A stretch of DNA of 64,000 bases from positions 1 to 64,000 of the forward strand of contig NZ_QUMK01000021.1 of NCBI RefSeq assembly GCF_010907035.1, in the 5' to 3' direction. The position numbers and the translations under genes are program-made. Below are positions 18,817 to 30,329 of the stretch, one piece after another. The notes under the pieces are model-generated. The model did not search any database, had not been told where the DNA came from, and saw only the letters and a program-made list of their open reading frames with translations. How positions within the stretch are numbered: the stretch's first letter is position 1; each line of letters begins with the position of its first letter. Source of the stretch: Rhodopseudomonas sp. BR0M22 (GTDB taxonomy: Bacteria > Pseudomonadota > Alphaproteobacteria > Rhizobiales > Xanthobacteraceae).

Positions 18817-20334
18817 TCACGGCAGCGCCGCTGCCTTCACGGCAGTCACGGCGGCAGCGTAGTTGTTGACGAGTTGCTGGACGGAGGCGGCCGACATGTC
18901 GAGCACCGGCTTCGGATAGAAGCCGAACAGCACGGTGAGCACCACCAGCGGTGCCAGCATCAGCCCTTCCCGCCAGGTCAGGTCCTTGATGGTGGCGAGC
19001 GACGGCTTGGTCAGCGCACCGAACACCACCTTGCGATACAGCCACAGCGCGTAGCAGGCCGACAGGATCACGCCGGTGGTCGCCAGAGTCGCGGTCGGCA
19101 CATTGACCTTGAAGGTGCCAAGCAGGGTCAGGAACTCGCCGATAAAGCCCGAGGTGCCCGGCAGGCCGACATTGGCCATGGTGAAGATCAGGAACACCAG
19201 CGCGTACAGCGGCATCCGATTGACCAGACCGCCATAGGCGGCGATCTCGCGAGTGTGCATGCGGTCGTAGACCACGCCGACGCAGAGGAACAGCGCGCCC
19301 GAGACGATGCCGTGGCTGATCATCTGGAACACCGCGCCGGAGACGCCCTGCGTGGTACCGGCGAAGATGCCCATGGTGACGAAGCCCATGTGCGCGACCG
19401 AGGAGTAAGCGATCAGCTTCTTGATGTCCTCCTGCATCAGCGCGACCAGCGAGGTGTAGATGATCGCGATCACCGACAGGGTGTAGATCAGCGGCGCGAA
19501 ATACGCCGAGGCATCGGGGAACATCGGCAGCGAGAACCGCAGGAAGCCGTAGCCGCCCATCTTCAGCAGGATCGCGGCGAGCACGACCGAGCCCGCGGTC
19601 GGCGCCTCGACGTGGGCGTCAGGCAGCCAGGTGTGCACCGGCCACATCGGCATCTTCACCGCGAACGAGGCGAAGAACGCCAGCCACGCCCAGGTCTGCA
19701 GCCCGCGCGGAACCGAGGTTTGCAACAGGGTCGGAATGTCGGTGGTGCCGGCGTTCCAGTACAGCGCCATGATCGCCAGCAGCATCAGCACCGAGCCGAG
19801 CAGCGTGTACAGGAAGAACTTGAACGACGCGTACACCCGGCGCGGACCGCCCCAGATGCCGATGATCAGGAACATCGGGATCAGGCCGCCTTCGAAGAAC
19901 AGATAGAACAGCACCAGATCGAGCGCCGAGAAGGTGCCGATCATCAGCGTTTCCAGCACCAGGAACGCGATCATGTATTCGCGCACCCGCATCGTCACCG
20001 AGCGCCAGCTCGCGATGATGCAGAACGGCATGATCGCGGTGGTCAGGATCACCAGCGGCAGCGAAATGCCGTCCAGACCCATGTGATAGGTGATGGTGTT
20101 GCCGAGCCAGGGCGCCTTTTCGACGAACTGGAAGCCCGGATTGGCGGAGTCGAAGTGCCAGACCAGCAGCAGCGACACCGCGAAGGTGATCAGCGTGGTC
20201 CACAGCGCGATCCAGCGCGCATTGCGGCGCGCCGCCTCGTCTTCGCCGCGGGCGAGATACACCAGCGCCGCGCCGAGCACCGGCAGGAAGGTGACGACCG
20301 AAAGCACCGGCCAGGTCATGATCGAAGCCGACAT
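18817..20334 (-). CDS. nuoM: NADH-quinone oxidoreductase subunit M
   Basis: 505-residue antiporter-like proton-pumping subunit. [22 protein letters not shown] contains the conserved Glu, [18 protein letters not shown] and [14 protein letters not shown] are family signatures. Its start lies one base from the nuoL stop. Confidence 0.97.
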   Translation of the reverse strand: MSASIMTWPVLSVVTFLPVLGAALVYLARGEDEAARRNARWIALWTTLITFAVSLLLVWHFDSANPGFQFVEKAPWLGNTITYHMGLDGISLPLVILTTAIMPFCIIASWRSVTMRVREYMIAFLVLETLMIGTFSALDLVLFYLFFEGGLIPMFLIIGIWGGPRRVYASFKFFLYTLLGSVLMLLAIMALYWNAGTTDIPTLLQTSVPRGLQTWAWLAFFASFAVKMPMWPVHTWLPDAHVEAPTAGSVVLAAILLKMGGYGFLRFSLPMFPDASAYFAPLIYTLSVIAIIYTSLVALMQEDIKKLIAYSSVAHMGFVTMGIFAGTTQGVSGAVFQMISHGIVSGALFLCVGVVYDRMHTREIAAYGGLVNRMPLYALVFLIFTMANVGLPGTSGFIGEFLTLLGTFKVNVPTATLATTGVILSACYALWLYRKVVFGALTKPSLATIKDLTWREGLMLAPLVVLTVLFGFYPKPVLDMSAASVQQLVNNYAAAVTAVKAAALP

Positions 20335-22422
20335 TTACCGGCCCCCCAAGCCGAGCATGAACCAGGTGATCAGACCGGCCACGCCGATCAGCATCGCAAA
20401 TGCGTAGTGGTAGAGATAGCCGGTCTGCATCCGGACCACGCCGCGGGTGACGTCGAGCACCCGGGCGGAGATGCCGTCGGGCCCGAGCCCGTCGATCAGC
20501 ATGCCGTCGCCCTTCTTCCAGAGCTGCCGTCCGATCCACTTCGCCGGCCGGACGAAGATCACTTCGTACAGCTCGTCGAAGTACCACTTGTTGAGCAGGA
20601 ACTGGTACAGCAGCCGGTGCTGGCCGGCGAGTTCCACCGGAATGTCCGGACGGCGGATGTAGAACACCCACGCCACCAGGAAGCCGACCACCATCATCAC
20701 CGTCGGCAGGAACGCGATCCAGGCCGGGATGTGGTGCATCTCCTCGATGATGTGCGGATGCATCTTCAGCGACGAGCGGAAGAACTCCTCGATGCCGTGA
20801 CCGGCGAACAGCTCCTTGAACGGATAGCCGGCCGCCAGCGCGCCGAAGGCGAGCACGAACAGCGGGATCGTCATCACCAGCGGGCTCTCGTGTGCGGCCT
20901 CGTAGTGCTTACGATCGTGCGGCTCGCCGTGGAACGTCTTGAACACCAGACGCCACGAGTAGAACGAGGTCAGCAGCGCCGCCACCACGGTCATCAGGAA
21001 GCCGTAGAACGCCAGCGGGTTCTTCGACACGAACGCGGCCTCGATGATCGCGTCCTTGGAGAAGTAGCCGGCGGTCAGCGGGAATCCGGTCAGCGCCAGG
21101 GTGCCGATCAGCATTACGCCGTAGGTGAACGGGATCCGGTCCTTCAGACCGCCCATGTGGCGGATGTCCTGCTCGTGGTGCATCGCGTGGATCACCGAGC
21201 CGGCGCCCAAGAACAGCAGCGCCTTGAAGAAGGCGTGCGTGAACAGGTGGAACATGCCGACCGAATAGGCCCCTGCCCCCATCGCCACGAACATGTAGCC
21301 GAGCTGCGAGCAGGTCGAATACGCCACGATGCGCTTGATGTCGTTCTGCACGAGACCGATCGTCGCCGCGAAGAACGCGGTGGTGGCGCCGAAGAACATC
21401 ACCACGGCCTGGGCGTCCGGCGCGAGCTCGAACAGCGGCGACATCCGCGCCACCATGAACACGCCGGCGGTGACCATCGTGGCGGCGTGGATCAGCGCCG
21501 ACACCGGGGTCGGGCCCTCCATCGCGTCCGGCAGCCAGGTGTGCAGCAGGAACTGCGCCGACTTGCCCATCGCGCCCATGAACAGCATCAGGCAGGCCAG
21601 CGTCAGGGCGTCGGCGTGCCAGCCGAAGAAGTTGATGGTCTTGCCGGTCAGCCCGGGCGCGGCGGCGAAGATGGTGTCGAAATCGGTCGAACCGACCAGC
21701 ACGAACACCGTGAAGATGCCGAGCAGGAACCCGAAGTCGCCGACGCGGTTGACCACGAAAGCCTTGATCGCGGCGGCGTTGGCCGAAGGCTTCTGATACC
21801 AGAAGCCGATCAGCAGATAGCTCGCCAGACCGACGCCTTCCCAGCCGAAGAACAGTTGCAGCAGGTTGTCGGCGGTCACCAGCATCAGCATGGCGAAGGT
21901 GAACAGCGACAGATAGCCGAAGAACCGCGGGCGATGCGGGTCTTCGTGCATGTAGCCGATCGAATACAGATGGACGAGCGACGACACCGTCGTCACCACC
22001 ACCAGCATCACGGCGGTGAGCGTGTCGACCCGCAGTGTCCAGGCGACCTGCAGATCGCCGGAATTGATCCACGGCAACAACGCCACGCGTGAATCGTGGT
22101 GCATGAAGCCGACTTCCACCAGCGTCACCCAGGCCAGCGCGCAGGAAATCAGCAGCAGCGTGGTGGTGACGATCTCGGCCAGCCGCGAGCCGGCTGCGGC
22201 CGGTTCGGTCGGGCCGTGGGCGTGATCGTCGTGTGCATGGTCGTCGTGCGCATGGTCGTCGTGCCCGTGCGCCGCGTGCGCATGGGCATCGTGGCCATGA
22301 CCGTGATCGTCGTGATGCTCGACGGTGTCGCCGCTCGGGTTGCGGGCATGGGCGCCCACCAGCGCAATGACGGCGGCGATCAGCGCGCCGACGAGCGGCA
22401 GAAATACGATAGCCTGGATCAT
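20335..22422 (-). CDS. nuoL: NADH-quinone oxidoreductase subunit L with His-rich loop
   Basis: 695-residue largest antiporter-like subunit, with the long lateral C-terminal helix. Signatures include [45 protein letters not shown] and [14 protein letters not shown]. The loop between the first two transmembrane helices (residues 36-69) carries 15 histidines in HDDHA-type repeats, absent from model NuoL proteins and encoded by near-identical 15-base units. The subunit is otherwise normal. Confidence 0.96.
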   Translation of the reverse strand: MIQAIVFLPLVGALIAAVIALVGAHARNPSGDTVEHHDDHGHGHDAHAHAAHGHDDHAHDDHAHDDHAHGPTEPAAAGSRLAEIVTTTLLLISCALAWVTLVEVGFMHHDSRVALLPWINSGDLQVAWTLRVDTLTAVMLVVVTTVSSLVHLYSIGYMHEDPHRPRFFGYLSLFTFAMLMLVTADNLLQLFFGWEGVGLASYLLIGFWYQKPSANAAAIKAFVVNRVGDFGFLLGIFTVFVLVGSTDFDTIFAAAPGLTGKTINFFGWHADALTLACLMLFMGAMGKSAQFLLHTWLPDAMEGPTPVSALIHAATMVTAGVFMVARMSPLFELAPDAQAVVMFFGATTAFFAATIGLVQNDIKRIVAYSTCSQLGYMFVAMGAGAYSVGMFHLFTHAFFKALLFLGAGSVIHAMHHEQDIRHMGGLKDRIPFTYGVMLIGTLALTGFPLTAGYFSKDAIIEAAFVSKNPLAFYGFLMTVVAALLTSFYSWRLVFKTFHGEPHDRKHYEAAHESPLVMTIPLFVLAFGALAAGYPFKELFAGHGIEEFFRSSLKMHPHIIEEMHHIPAWIAFLPTVMMVVGFLVAWVFYIRRPDIPVELAGQHRLLYQFLLNKWYFDELYEVIFVRPAKWIGRQLWKKGDGMLIDGLGPDGISARVLDVTRGVVRMQTGYLYHYAFAMLIGVAGLITWFMLGLGGR
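22216..22317. repeat. 15-base tandem repeat encoding the NuoL His-rich loop
   Basis: On the plus strand the unit gcatggtcgtcgtgc recurs (about 22235-22265), and diverged copies flank it. On the minus strand it encodes HDDHA units within the first loop of NuoL. Copy number could vary by slippage without breaking the frame. Confidence 0.7.
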
Positions 22423-22481
22423 GCGCGCGCCTTCAGCCTCCGGACGATGCCGTCAATCCGCGATCGATTGCCGATCATGCC

Positions 22482-22793
22482 CTAGCCCTTCATCAAGTTG
22501 ATATCTTGCACCGCGATCGTGCCGCGGTTGCGGAAGAACACCACCAGCACCGCCAGGCCGATTGCAGCCTCGGCGGCGGCGACGGTCAGAACCAGCAGCG
22601 CGAACACCTGGCCGACGATGTCGTTCAGGTAGATCGAGAAGGCCACCAGGTTGATGTTGACGGCGAGCAGCATCAGCTCGATCGACATCAGGATGATGAT
22701 GACGTTCTTGCGGTTCAGGAAGATGCCCAGCGTGCCGAGCGTGAACAGCACTGCGGCGACCGACAGAAAATGGCCGAGCCCGATCTCGTTCAT
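22482..22793 (-). CDS. nuoK: NADH-quinone oxidoreductase subunit K
   Basis: 103-residue three-helix membrane subunit. The conserved glutamates are in [14 protein letters not shown] and [16 protein letters not shown] 22793 overlaps the nuoJ stop (ATGA) and gives the usual length; a start three codons upstream is possible but less likely. Confidence 0.95.
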   Translation of the reverse strand: MNEIGLGHFLSVAAVLFTLGTLGIFLNRKNVIIILMSIELMLLAVNINLVAFSIYLNDIVGQVFALLVLTVAAAEAAIGLAVLVVFFRNRGTIAVQDINLMKG

Positions 22794-23428
22794 CGCACCC
22801 ACTCCGCAGCATCGTTGTCGGACAGTCCCTGCCCCGGTTTGACGTGGCGCATCGCCATCGCCGTCTCCTTGGAGCGGGCGTTCTGAGCGGAGATGTCCTG
22901 CCGCTTGACCTTCTTCTTGTGGCGAAGCGTCAGCACGATCGCGCCGACCATGGCGACCAGCAGGATCATGCCCGAGACCTGGAAGTAGTGGATGTAGCGG
23001 GTGTAGAGCACCAGCCCCAGAGCTTCGGTATTGGACACGCCGGCCGGGATCGGCGCCGTCACCGTCTTGGTCACGGTCGGGCTGATCATCCAGCCCCCCG
23101 CCAGCAGCAGCAGCTCGGCCAGGAAGATGAAGCCGATCAACAGGCCGAACGGCAGATATTCGAGGAAGCCTTCGCGAAGCTGGCTGTAGTCGACGTCCAG
23201 CATCATGATCACGAACAGGAACAGCACCGCGACGGCGCCGACATAGACCACGATCAGAATCATCGCGAGGAATTCGGCGCCCATCAGCACGAACATGCCG
23301 GCGGCGTTGACGAACACCAGGATCAGAAACAGCGCGGAGTGCACCGGGTTGCGGGCGACCACGACCATCACTGCGGCGGCTATCGCCACCCCGGCGTAGA
23401 GATAGAAGAACAGAACGGGCATCGACAT
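22790..23428 (-). CDS. nuoJ: NADH-quinone oxidoreductase subunit J
   Basis: 212-residue membrane subunit with five helices, including [20 protein letters not shown] that forms the conserved pi-bulge helix. A hydrophilic C-terminal tail of about 40 residues ([13 protein letters not shown] onward) extends beyond the helices. The stop overlaps nuoK. Confidence 0.95.
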   Translation of the reverse strand: MSMPVLFFYLYAGVAIAAAVMVVVARNPVHSALFLILVFVNAAGMFVLMGAEFLAMILIVVYVGAVAVLFLFVIMMLDVDYSQLREGFLEYLPFGLLIGFIFLAELLLLAGGWMISPTVTKTVTAPIPAGVSNTEALGLVLYTRYIHYFQVSGMILLVAMVGAIVLTLRHKKKVKRQDISAQNARSKETAMAMRHVKPGQGLSDNDAAEWVR

Positions 23429-23437
23429 GGCGTCAGC

Positions 23438-23926
23438 TCACCGGTACGGCGCGTCGAGGGAGATGGCTTTGGCGATTTCGCGTTCCCAGCGATCGCCATT
23501 GGCCAGCAGGCGGGCCTTGTCGTAGTACAACTCTTCGCGGGTCTCGGTGGCGAACTCGAAGTTCGGCCCCTCGACGATCGCGTCGACCGGGCATGCCTCC
23601 TGGCAGAACCCGCAATAGATGCACTTCACCATGTCGATGTCGTAGCGCACGGTGCGGCGGGTGCCGTCGTTGCGCCGCGGACCGGCCTCGATGGTGATCG
23701 CCTGCGCCGGGCAGATCGCCTCGCACAGCTTACAGGCGATGCAGCGCTCTTCGCCGTTGGGATAGCGGCGCAGCGCGTGCTCGCCGCGGAACCGCGGCGA
23801 GATCGGATTCTTCTCGAAAGGATAATTGATCGTCCGCTTCGGTCTGAAGAAGTAGCGCATGGCGAGAAAGAACGCCGATACGAATTCGGTCAGAAGCAGC
23901 GAACGGGCGGTAGCGGTGACGTTCAT
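23438..23926 (-). CDS. nuoI: NADH-quinone oxidoreductase subunit I
   Basis: 162-residue ferredoxin-like subunit carrying clusters N6a and N6b. Both 4Fe-4S motifs are complete: [12 protein letters not shown] and [12 protein letters not shown]. It passes electrons towards NuoB. Confidence 0.97.
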   Translation of the reverse strand: MNVTATARSLLLTEFVSAFFLAMRYFFRPKRTINYPFEKNPISPRFRGEHALRRYPNGEERCIACKLCEAICPAQAITIEAGPRRNDGTRRTVRYDIDMVKCIYCGFCQEACPVDAIVEGPNFEFATETREELYYDKARLLANGDRWEREIAKAISLDAPYR

Positions 23927-23933
23927 CGAAGCC

Positions 23934-24959
23934 TCATTTCGGTGCCAGGCCGGCGAACTGCAGAACGGCCGCCACGATCACCACCATCGCCAGCGACAGC
24001 GGCAGGAACACCTTCCAGCCCAACCGCATCAACTGGTCGTAGCGGTAACGCGGCACGATCGCCTTCGCCATGGCGAACAGGAAGAACATGAACAGCAGCT
24101 TCAGCGAGAACCAGACGATGCCGGGCACCCAGGTGAAGGGCGCGTAAGGCACCGGCGGCAGCCATCCGCCGAGAAACAGGATCGTGCCCATCGCGCACAT
24201 CGTGACGATGGCCACGTATTCGCCGAGCATGAACAGCAGATACGGGGTCGACGAGTATTCGACCATGAAACCGGCGACCAATTCCGATTCCGCTTCGACG
24301 AGATCGAACGGCGGGCGGTTGGTCTCGGCCAGCGCCGACACGTAGAACACCACGAACATCGGGAACAGCGGCAGCCAGTACCAGCCGAGCATGCCCCATT
24401 TGCCGTCCTGCGCCTCGACGATCGCCGTCAGGTTCAGCGAGCCGACGCACAGCAGAACGCAGATCACCACGAAACCGATCGAGACCTCGTAGGACACCAT
24501 CTGCGCGGCCGAGCGCAGCGCGGCCAGGAACGGATACTTCGAGTTCGACGACCAGCCGGCCATGATGATGCCGTAGACCGACAGTGACGACACTGCGAGG
24601 ATGTACAGCACGCCGACATTGATGTCGGCGATCACCCAGCCCGCGTTGACCGGGATCACCGCCCAGGCCGCCAGCGCCAGAACGCAGGTCACCAGCGGTG
24701 CGAGCAGGAACAGGCCCTTATTGGCTCCGTCCGGAACCGTCGGCTCCTTGAGCACGAACTTCAAAAGGTCGGCGAACGACTGCAGCAGGCCCCATGGCCC
24801 GACAACGTTCGGGCCGCGCCGGATCTGCACCGCCGCCCAGATCTTACGATCGGCGAGCAGGATGTAGGCGATCGCGATCAGGAGGATGACCAACAGCAGC
24901 ACGCTCTGCCCGAGCACAACGAGCAGCGGCCACAGGTTGGTCGCGAAGAATTCAGCCAT
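23934..24959 (-). CDS. nuoH: NADH-quinone oxidoreductase subunit H
   Basis: 341-residue membrane subunit that forms part of the quinone chamber. [17 protein letters not shown]-type sequence (here [14 protein letters not shown]) and [23 protein letters not shown] are diagnostic. Seven bases separate it from nuoI. Confidence 0.97.
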   Translation of the reverse strand: MAEFFATNLWPLLVVLGQSVLLLVILLIAIAYILLADRKIWAAVQIRRGPNVVGPWGLLQSFADLLKFVLKEPTVPDGANKGLFLLAPLVTCVLALAAWAVIPVNAGWVIADINVGVLYILAVSSLSVYGIIMAGWSSNSKYPFLAALRSAAQMVSYEVSIGFVVICVLLCVGSLNLTAIVEAQDGKWGMLGWYWLPLFPMFVVFYVSALAETNRPPFDLVEAESELVAGFMVEYSSTPYLLFMLGEYVAIVTMCAMGTILFLGGWLPPVPYAPFTWVPGIVWFSLKLLFMFFLFAMAKAIVPRYRYDQLMRLGWKVFLPLSLAMVVIVAAVLQFAGLAPK

Positions 24960-24968
24960 GGGTCCCGC

Positions 24969-27044
24969 CTACTCCGCCGCCGTCAGCAATTGCCCCGACG
25001 CCAGGCGGGAACATTCCGCCATCACCGCGGACGCCCGCGCGATCGGGTTGGTCATGTAGAAATCGGCGATCACCGGCTTGAACGGCGTCTTTTCGACGCT
25101 GCCGCCGGCGCCCGCCAGCTTGCGCACATCGGCCGGATCGCCGGCCTCGATCTGGTCGACCCGCATCAGATGCGGCACCTCGGCGAACAGCGCCTTGCGC
25201 AGCGCCGCCAGCGAGTCGTAGGGCAGCTTGGCGCCGAGCGCTTCCGACAGCGCTCGCAGGATCGCCCAGTCCTCGCGCGCATCGCCCGGCGGGAATGATG
25301 CCCGCCCAGCGATCTGCACCCGGCCTTCGGTGTTGACGTAGATGCCCGACTTCTCGGTGTAGGCTCCGCCCGGCAGGATCACGTCGGCGCGGTGCGCGCC
25401 GCGGTCACCGTGGGTGCCGATGTAGACCACGAACGCCCCGTCCGGCACCTTGATTTCATCAGCGCCGAGCGAGAACAGCACGTCGACGCCGCCGGCGGTC
25501 GTCATCTCCGCCGCCCCCAGGCCGCCCTTGCCCGGCACGAAGCCGATGTCCAGCGCACCGACGCTGGAAGCCGCCGGATGCAGCACCGCAAAGCCGTTCC
25601 AACCGTCGTCGAGCGCTCCGACATCGGCGGCGAGCTTGGCCGCCAGCGACAGGATCGCCGGGCCGTCGCGCCGCGCGGTCGCCGCGGCCCCGACCAGAAT
25701 GATCGGCTTCTTGGCGTTCTTCAGCGTCTCGGCGAAAGCATGCTTGCCGGCAATCAGATCGTTCAGCGTGTCGGTGCCGGCGCCGAGATAATCGTAGCCG
25801 TAAGTCAGATCGGCTCTATCCCCGATTACGCCGATCGGCATGCCGCTGGCGCGCCAGCGCTTGCGGATGCGGGCGTTGAGGATCGCCGCCTCCTTGCGCG
25901 GATCGGAGCCGATGATCAGCACCGCGTCGGCCTGTTCAATGCCGACGATGCCGGGGTTGAAGATGTAGCTGGCGCGTCCGGCCTTCGGATCGAAGGCAGC
26001 AACGTTCTGCGCCGCGATGTTGTCCGAGCCGAGCTTGGCGAGAAGCTGCTTCAGCGCGAACATCTCTTCGACCGCGGCCAGATCGCCGGCGATGGCGCCG
26101 ATCTTCTTGGCCGAGGTGCCGTCGAGCTTGGCCTTGATCGCGGCGAATGCCTGCGGCCAGCTCGCCGGCTTCAGCTTGCCGCCCTCGCGAACGTAGGGCC
26201 GGTCGAGCCGCTGGGTGCGCAGGCCGTCGACGACGTGGCGGGTCTTGTCGGAGATCCACTCCTCGTTGATCGCCTCGTTGACGCGCGGCAGGATCCGCAT
26301 CACTTCGCGGCCGCGGGTGTCGACCCGGATCGCCGAGCCGACGCCGTCCATCACGTCGATCGACTGGGTCTTGCCCAGCTCCCAAGGGCGCGCCGCGAAG
26401 GCATAGGGCTTCGACGTCAGCGCACCGACCGGGCAGATATCGACCAGATTGCCCTGCAGCTCGGAAGTCAGCGCCTTTTCGAGATAGGTAGTGATCTCCA
26501 TGTCCTCGCCGCGGCCGATCGCGCCCATCTCCGGCACACCGCAGATCTCCGCCGCGAAGCGCACGCAGCGGGTGCACTGGATGCAGCGGGTCATCGAGGT
26601 CTTGACCAGCACGCCGAGATACTTGTCCTCGACCGCGCGCTTATTCTCGGCGAACCGGCTCTGATCGACGCCGTAGCCCATCGCCTGGTCCTGCAGATCG
26701 CATTCGCCACCCTGATCGCAGATCGGGCAGTCGAGCGGATGGTTGATCAGCAGGAACTCCATCACGCCTTCGCGGGCCTTCTTGACCATCGGCGACTTGG
26801 TCGAGATTTCCGGCGGCTCGCCGTTCGGGCCCGGACGGCAATCGCGCACGCCCCAGGCGCAGCTCGCCACGGGCTTCGGCGTGCCCTTCAGCTCGACCAG
26901 ACACATCCGGCAGTTGCCGGCGATCGACAGCCGCTCGTGGTAACAGAACCGCGGAATCTCGGCGCCGGCGGACTCACAGGCCTGCAGCAGCGTGTACTCC
27001 GGCGGAACTTCGACTTCCTTGCCGTCGACGATGATCTTGATCAT
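24969..27044 (-). CDS. nuoG: NADH-quinone oxidoreductase subunit G
   Basis: 691-residue iron-sulfur subunit. The 2Fe-2S domain spans about residues 1-80 (CYHERLSIAGNCRMCLVE), followed by HPLDCPICDQGGECDLQ and CIQCTRC for the further clusters, then a molybdopterin-oxidoreductase-like domain without cofactor. ATG 27044, preceded by GGAG, lies 5 bases behind the nuoF stop. A much longer upstream open frame is an alternative reading of nuoF and was not used. Confidence 0.96.
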   Translation of the reverse strand: MIKIIVDGKEVEVPPEYTLLQACESAGAEIPRFCYHERLSIAGNCRMCLVELKGTPKPVASCAWGVRDCRPGPNGEPPEISTKSPMVKKAREGVMEFLLINHPLDCPICDQGGECDLQDQAMGYGVDQSRFAENKRAVEDKYLGVLVKTSMTRCIQCTRCVRFAAEICGVPEMGAIGRGEDMEITTYLEKALTSELQGNLVDICPVGALTSKPYAFAARPWELGKTQSIDVMDGVGSAIRVDTRGREVMRILPRVNEAINEEWISDKTRHVVDGLRTQRLDRPYVREGGKLKPASWPQAFAAIKAKLDGTSAKKIGAIAGDLAAVEEMFALKQLLAKLGSDNIAAQNVAAFDPKAGRASYIFNPGIVGIEQADAVLIIGSDPRKEAAILNARIRKRWRASGMPIGVIGDRADLTYGYDYLGAGTDTLNDLIAGKHAFAETLKNAKKPIILVGAAATARRDGPAILSLAAKLAADVGALDDGWNGFAVLHPAASSVGALDIGFVPGKGGLGAAEMTTAGGVDVLFSLGADEIKVPDGAFVVYIGTHGDRGAHRADVILPGGAYTEKSGIYVNTEGRVQIAGRASFPPGDAREDWAILRALSEALGAKLPYDSLAALRKALFAEVPHLMRVDQIEAGDPADVRKLAGAGGSVEKTPFKPVIADFYMTNPIARASAVMAECSRLASGQLLTAAE

Positions 27045-27049
27045 GGCAG

Positions 27050-28375
27050 TCACTCCGCCGCTTGCATGTGCGCCGGATCGAGCACGCCCTGATCGTCGAG
27101 CGTGGCCTTGCGCGAGAAATCGTCGATACGGCGCTCGATCTCGGGGCGGAAGGCGCGGATCAGGCCCTGGATCGGCCAGGCCGCGGCATCGCCGAGCGCA
27201 CAGATGGTGTGGCCTTCGACCTGCTTGGTCACTTCCAGCAGCATGTCGATCTCGCGCTTGTGGGCGCGGCCGTGCACCATCCGGTCGAGCACGCGCCACA
27301 TCCAGCCGGTGCCTTCGCGGCACGGCGTGCACTGGCCGCAGCTTTCGTGCTTGAAGAAGTAGCTGATGCGCGCGATGGCGGCGACGACGTCGGTCGATTT
27401 GTCCATCACGATCACGCCGGCGGTGCCGAAGCTCGACTTCACCGCACGGGTGCCGTCGAAGTCCATGATCAGCTCCTGGCAGTCCGCCGCCGGGATCAGC
27501 GGGCACGATGCGCCGCCGGGAATGATCGCGAGCAGATTGTCCCAGCCGCCACGGATGCCGCCGGCATGCTTTTCGATCAGTTCACGGAACGGGATGCCCA
27601 TCGCGTCCTCGACGACGCAGGGCGCGTTGACGTGACCGGAGATGCCGTACAGCTTGGTGCCGACGTTGTTGGCACGGCCGATCGAAGAGAACCACGCAGC
27701 GCCGCGGCGCAGGATGTCGGGCGCGACCGCGATCGACTCGACGTTGTTCACGGTGGTCGGGCAGCCGAACAGACCGACATTCGCCGGGAACGGCGGCTTC
27801 AGCCGCGGCTGCCCCTTCTTGCCCTCGAGGCTTTCGAGCAGCGCAGTCTCTTCACCGCAGATGTAGGCGCCGGCACCGTGAGCGACGTAGAGGTCGAACG
27901 GATAGCCGTGGACATTGTCCTTGCCGATCAGCTTGGCCTCGTAAGCCTGATCGATCGCCGCCTGCAGCCGCTCGCGCTCGCGGATGAACTCGCCGCGGAC
28001 ATAGATGTAACCGGTGTGGGCGCCCATCGCGCAGCCGGCGAGCAGACAACCTTCGACCAGCGTGTGCGGGTCGTGGCGCATGATCTCGCGGTCTTTGCAG
28101 GTGCCGGGCTCGGACTCGTCGGCATTGACCACCAGATAGCTCGGGCGGCCGTCGGCGTTGTCCTTCGGCATGAACGACCATTTCAGGCCGGTCGGAAACC
28201 CGGCGCCGCCACGGCCGCGCAGGCCCGACGCCTTCATCTCGTTGATGATCCAGTCGCGGCCCTTGTCGATGATCGCCTTGGTGCCTTCCCACGCGCCGCG
28301 ACGGCGCGCGCCCTTCAGCGTCCAGTCGTCGAGACCGTACAGGTTCCGGAAGATGCGGTCCTTGTCGTCCAGCAT
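27050..28375 (-). CDS. nuoF: NADH-quinone oxidoreductase subunit F (NADH/FMN binding)
   Basis: 441-residue subunit that oxidises NADH and carries FMN and cluster N3. [15 protein letters not shown] binds [26 protein letters not shown] follows, and [11 protein letters not shown] holds three of the N3 cysteines. Complete and co-directional with the operon. Confidence 0.97.
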   Translation of the reverse strand: MLDDKDRIFRNLYGLDDWTLKGARRRGAWEGTKAIIDKGRDWIINEMKASGLRGRGGAGFPTGLKWSFMPKDNADGRPSYLVVNADESEPGTCKDREIMRHDPHTLVEGCLLAGCAMGAHTGYIYVRGEFIRERERLQAAIDQAYEAKLIGKDNVHGYPFDLYVAHGAGAYICGEETALLESLEGKKGQPRLKPPFPANVGLFGCPTTVNNVESIAVAPDILRRGAAWFSSIGRANNVGTKLYGISGHVNAPCVVEDAMGIPFRELIEKHAGGIRGGWDNLLAIIPGGASCPLIPAADCQELIMDFDGTRAVKSSFGTAGVIVMDKSTDVVAAIARISYFFKHESCGQCTPCREGTGWMWRVLDRMVHGRAHKREIDMLLEVTKQVEGHTICALGDAAAWPIQGLIRAFRPEIERRIDDFSRKATLDDQGVLDPAHMQAAE

Positions 28376-28393
28376 GGCTTGCGGCGTTCCCTG

Positions 28394-28609
28394 TCAGCGT
28401 TTCGATTGCATGTGAGCGAGCCCGGCCGCGCAACCCCCGAAGGTCAGCGCCCAGATCAGGCTCGATTGGAGTGTCGCACCGAGCGCGTAGCGCTGCAGCA
28501 GAAATATGAACGCTGCGGCGGCAAGCCCGTGCAACAGGATGTAAACTGGGGTCGGCATGGCTTTCGCGCTTTCCGCGACGGCGCCCCCCGCTGGGGCGAT
28601 CATCGTCAT
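28394..28609 (-). CDS. Small membrane protein between nuoE and nuoF
   Basis: 71 residues with two hydrophobic segments (about residues 21-40 and 46-62). ATG 28609 overlaps the nuoE stop (ATGA), so it is translationally coupled within the complex I operon. It is not one of the 14 core subunits and no family is recognised. It could be an accessory subunit or assembly factor, inferred from position only; a later ATG at 28603 is also possible. Confidence 0.72.
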   Translation of the reverse strand: MTMIAPAGGAVAESAKAMPTPVYILLHGLAAAAFIFLLQRYALGATLQSSLIWALTFGGCAAGLAHMQSKR

Positions 28610-29355
28610 GGCGTGTTCTTACCGCTAGAGTCCGCGGCGGGCGGCTTCGGCGCCGGGCGCTCCTGCACATTGGCCGCCGCCCCGCTCCGCTTGGCTTCCT
28701 CGTCGGTCAGCGACGGCCCGTTGGCGTTGACCGGCGAAACGTTAATCCCGCCGCTCAACAGCGTCGTCGGACCGGTAATCGGCGCAGCGTGCTGGCGGCC
28801 GTTCTGCGGACCCGGCTGCGGCGGATTGCCGGCAGCGAAGCCGTCGAGCACCTTGTTCAAGGTCTCCGGCGTCAGATCCTCGTAAACATCTTTCCAGATC
28901 TGGACCATCGGCGCATTCACGCAGGCACCGGCGCACTCGACCTCCTCCCAGGAGAAGTCGCCGTCGGCCGACAGATGGAACGGATCGTGATGGATCCGGT
29001 TCTTGCAAACTTCGATCAGCTCGCCGGCGCCGCGCAGCCGACACGGCGTGGTGCCGCAGACCTGGACGTGGGCTTTCTTGCCGACCGGGTTGAGCTGAAA
29101 CATCGTGTAGAAGGTCGCCACTTCCAGCGCCCGGATATGCGGCATCTGCAGCATGTCGGCGACGGTGCGGATCGCCGCTTCCGGCAGCCAGCCGCCGCAT
29201 TGTTCCTGGGCGCGCCACATGATGGCGATCACCGCCGAGAACTGTCGGCCCGGCGGATACTTGGTGATTTCCTTCTGCGCCCAAGCGAGATTGTCCGCGG
29301 TGAACGCGAAGCTCTCGGGTTGCAGCTCTTTGGGTGCCAGACGACGAACGGACAT
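28606..29355 (-). CDS. nuoE: NADH-quinone oxidoreductase subunit E
   Basis: 249-residue thioredoxin-fold subunit with the 2Fe-2S cluster N1a. Ligands lie in [11 protein letters not shown] and [13 protein letters not shown]. Beyond about residue 170 there is a Pro/Ala/Asn-rich tail without recognised domain, making it longer than the E. coli protein (166 aa). Similar tails are known in Rhizobiales NuoE. Confidence 0.95.
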   Translation of the reverse strand: MSVRRLAPKELQPESFAFTADNLAWAQKEITKYPPGRQFSAVIAIMWRAQEQCGGWLPEAAIRTVADMLQMPHIRALEVATFYTMFQLNPVGKKAHVQVCGTTPCRLRGAGELIEVCKNRIHHDPFHLSADGDFSWEEVECAGACVNAPMVQIWKDVYEDLTPETLNKVLDGFAAGNPPQPGPQNGRQHAAPITGPTTLLSGGINVSPVNANGPSLTDEEAKRSGAAANVQERPAPKPPAADSSGKNTP

Positions 29356-29357
29356 GC

Positions 29358-30329
29358 TCAGTTTCTCGCCGAGCGCTTCGCAACGCTCGCATTCAGGTGT
29401 TGGATACGGGCGTGCCAGAACGCGCTCGCGGTTCCGATCACGTTGTAGCCGACATTCGACGCGACCTTGATCCGGTCGAGAATGCCGAGGTCGACCACGG
29501 CCTCGTATTGATTGCTTTGCGGGTCGTACACGACCAGCTTCAGCGGCGTATTTTCGAGGATGTAGCGCGAAACCGTGTGACCGCGGTCGCTACCGTGCTC
29601 TTCGCACAGGATCGCGGTGTCTTCGGCGAGAAGTCGCTGTCCGCCGCGGATCGCGTCGATCTCGACCCCCTCGACGTCGAGCTTGACGATGTACTTGCCG
29701 CCGGCCGGCAGATGGCCGTCATCGATCAGGTCGTCGAGCCGGATCACCGCCACGTCCTCACCGTCCGCATCGGCACGACCGACGATGCTGAACGCTTCGT
29801 GCTTGGAGCCGGACAGCCTGGCGGTGCCCCGCGCGGCACCGACCGCGCATTTCATCACCGAAAACCGATCGCCGTTGATCTTGGCATTGTGCGCCAGGCG
29901 CGCGAAGTTCTGGCTCGACGGCTCGATCGCCAGTGTGCGGTGCGCACCGAACGGCGCGCTCGACACCAGGATCGACCAGTACCCGTAATTGGCGCCGCAA
30001 TCGATCAGCGTGTAGTCGACGTCGGACGCATCGCGGAACAGCAGGTCCAGCTCGATCTCGTAATCGTAGTCGCGCTGCAGCAACTTGCTCCAATAGCCGT
30101 CGCCATAAGGGAACACGAAGGTCGCATCGGGATTGAGCTTGATCGCGATATCGCGCTCCGGGAGCGCCTTCCGCATCAGGTTGGCCGCGGCGTTGTAACC
30201 GCGATACGAAAAGGTCGACGACACCCGGGCGCCCATCACCAGCGCACACGCCGCCGCACGCTCCAGGGCGCCTGCGCCCTCGAGCGCGCCGGTCGCGCGA
30301 TCGAACTGGATGGGCTCGGGGACGTTCAC
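29358..30329 (-). CDS. FkbM family methyltransferase inside the nuo operon
   Basis: 323-residue SAM-dependent methyltransferase. Motif I is [16 protein letters not shown], followed by the acidic [14 protein letters not shown] and [15 protein letters not shown], the usual FkbM pattern. Translation starts at GTG 30329, overlapping the nuoD TGA as GTGA, and its stop is 2 bases before nuoE, so it is fully embedded in the operon. FkbM enzymes usually O-methylate sugars or polyketides. A role in modifying complex I or a respiratory cofactor is speculation; it may simply be a gene captured by the operon. Confidence 0.86.
   Translation of the reverse strand: MNVPEPIQFDRATGALEGAGALERAAACALVMGARVSSTFSYRGYNAAANLMRKALPERDIAIKLNPDATFVFPYGDGYWSKLLQRDYDYEIELDLLFRDASDVDYTLIDCGANYGYWSILVSSAPFGAHRTLAIEPSSQNFARLAHNAKINGDRFSVMKCAVGAARGTARLSGSKHEAFSIVGRADADGEDVAVIRLDDLIDDGHLPAGGKYIVKLDVEGVEIDAIRGGQRLLAEDTAILCEEHGSDRGHTVSRYILENTPLKLVVYDPQSNQYEAVVDLGILDRIKVASNVGYNVIGTASAFWHARIQHLNASVAKRSARN

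Noticed and set aside
18874-22092. Very long plus-strand open frame opposite nuoM and nuoL
   Set aside because: Composition is rich in His, Arg, Gln and Asp as expected of an antisense shadow of high-GC genes; the opposite strand encodes unmistakable complex I subunits.
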